Shown: positions 63,591 to 64,000 of the stretch, piece after piece | Position numbering within the stretch: the stretch's first letter is position 1 | Layout of the letters: each line of letters opens with the position of its first letter | Assembly: GCA_030710605.1 (NCBI GenBank) | Contig: CP092886.1 | Span: forward strand, 165,012,573-165,076,572 | Origin: Cordylochernes scorpioides | Taxonomy: Eukaryota; Arthropoda; Arachnida; Pseudoscorpiones; Chernetidae | Reading direction: 5' to 3' | DNA length: 64,000 bases | Notes under the pieces: generated by a model | Seen by the model: only the letters and a program-made list of their open reading frames with translations | The model's database searches: none | What the model was told of the DNA's origin: nothing | Made by a program: the position numbers and the translations under genes

Positions 63591-63966
63591 CACACAAGGT
63601 CATCTAGGAGAAACTTCTAGACTCTCTAGAGGCTCCTAGAAATAGAGATCCAGTTTCTCATTACTCATTGGCTGTAGCTTCAGTTCATAATCACTACTCG
63701 GGTTTAATTTTTAGTTCATAATTTTCACGTCACATGTTGCTACTACATCAGCAGTACTAGACAATTTTTATCATCAGGAATAGGTTGGTATCCGATATAT
63801 TATAAAGATATCCTTCATATTTCTTCTTGAAAGAAATTTGCTATTGCGCTTTATAATATTCTCTCTCTAAATTGAAATATTCATAAATCTCGTACGAGCG
63901 TTTCTAAATGAACCGATTGAGAGTTATTATACCGGGCGATATAGGTTTTAAGTAAATTCATTGATA
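63591..63966. other. unassigned spacer
   Basis: No recognised gene or repeat; CTAGA-rich patch at 63605-63645. Confidence 0.5.
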
Positions 63967-64000
63967 TGATGTTAGCGCGCCATCTGTTACGAAAAATTGA
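63967..64000. mobile_element. foldback family B terminus, cut by the window end
   Basis: GATGTTAGCGCGCCATCTGT then TACGAAAAATTGA is the family B end; the rest lies beyond the window. Confidence 0.6.

Overview
This window is AT-rich, intron-scale animal DNA with no recognisable host protein gene. It holds one canonical tRNA-Gly(GCC) gene, a Tc1 element, a mariner element, LINE 3' ends, an LTR with a tRNA-Ser primer site and several foldback/MITE families. The LINE C-terminal peptides, the Tc1 transposase type and the mariner type all suggest an arthropod, perhaps an arachnid or a copepod. That placement is inference; no host gene confirms it.

Layout. 1-20 kb: repeats on an AT-rich background (MITE family A, foldback families B to F, tRNA-derived SINEs, a 501-bp Helitron, a GC-rich promoter-like island at 16 kb). 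20-22 kb: tRNA-Gly between two copies of a 60-bp direct repeat, then a decayed Tc1. 25.36-35.13 kb: a minus-strand Helitron of about 9.8 kb. It has a 3' hairpin plus CTAG, a degraded N-terminal fragment of the Helitron protein, and about 9.06 kb of a 22-bp minisatellite lying between two copies of a 57-bp 5'-subterminal sequence. Its target was a family B foldback element. 35-47 kb: LINE ends, a TRIM-like LTR element, a solo LTR, an LTR with an unusually long tRNA-Ser complementarity, a perfect 199-bp palindrome and a 1.16-kb Helitron. 47-49 kb: a mariner with one frameshift. 49-64 kb: further foldback elements, unassigned DNA and a 21-bp minisatellite.

Most unusual result. The centres of two foldback families (C and D) fold as minimal hammerhead ribozymes of the type that acts as a dimer. 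They show stem I, a CUGANGA-like core, stem II, GAAA, and a self-complementary stem III. Family C has the standard core. Family D mostly replaces core pair C3-G8 with U3-A8, and its stem I pairs covary between copies. The second striking object is the Helitron that carries a giant higher-order minisatellite.

Limits. All alignments were made by eye. Repeat boundaries are good to a few bases where target duplications are visible and to about 10-20 bases elsewhere. The family letters A to F are local labels, not database names.
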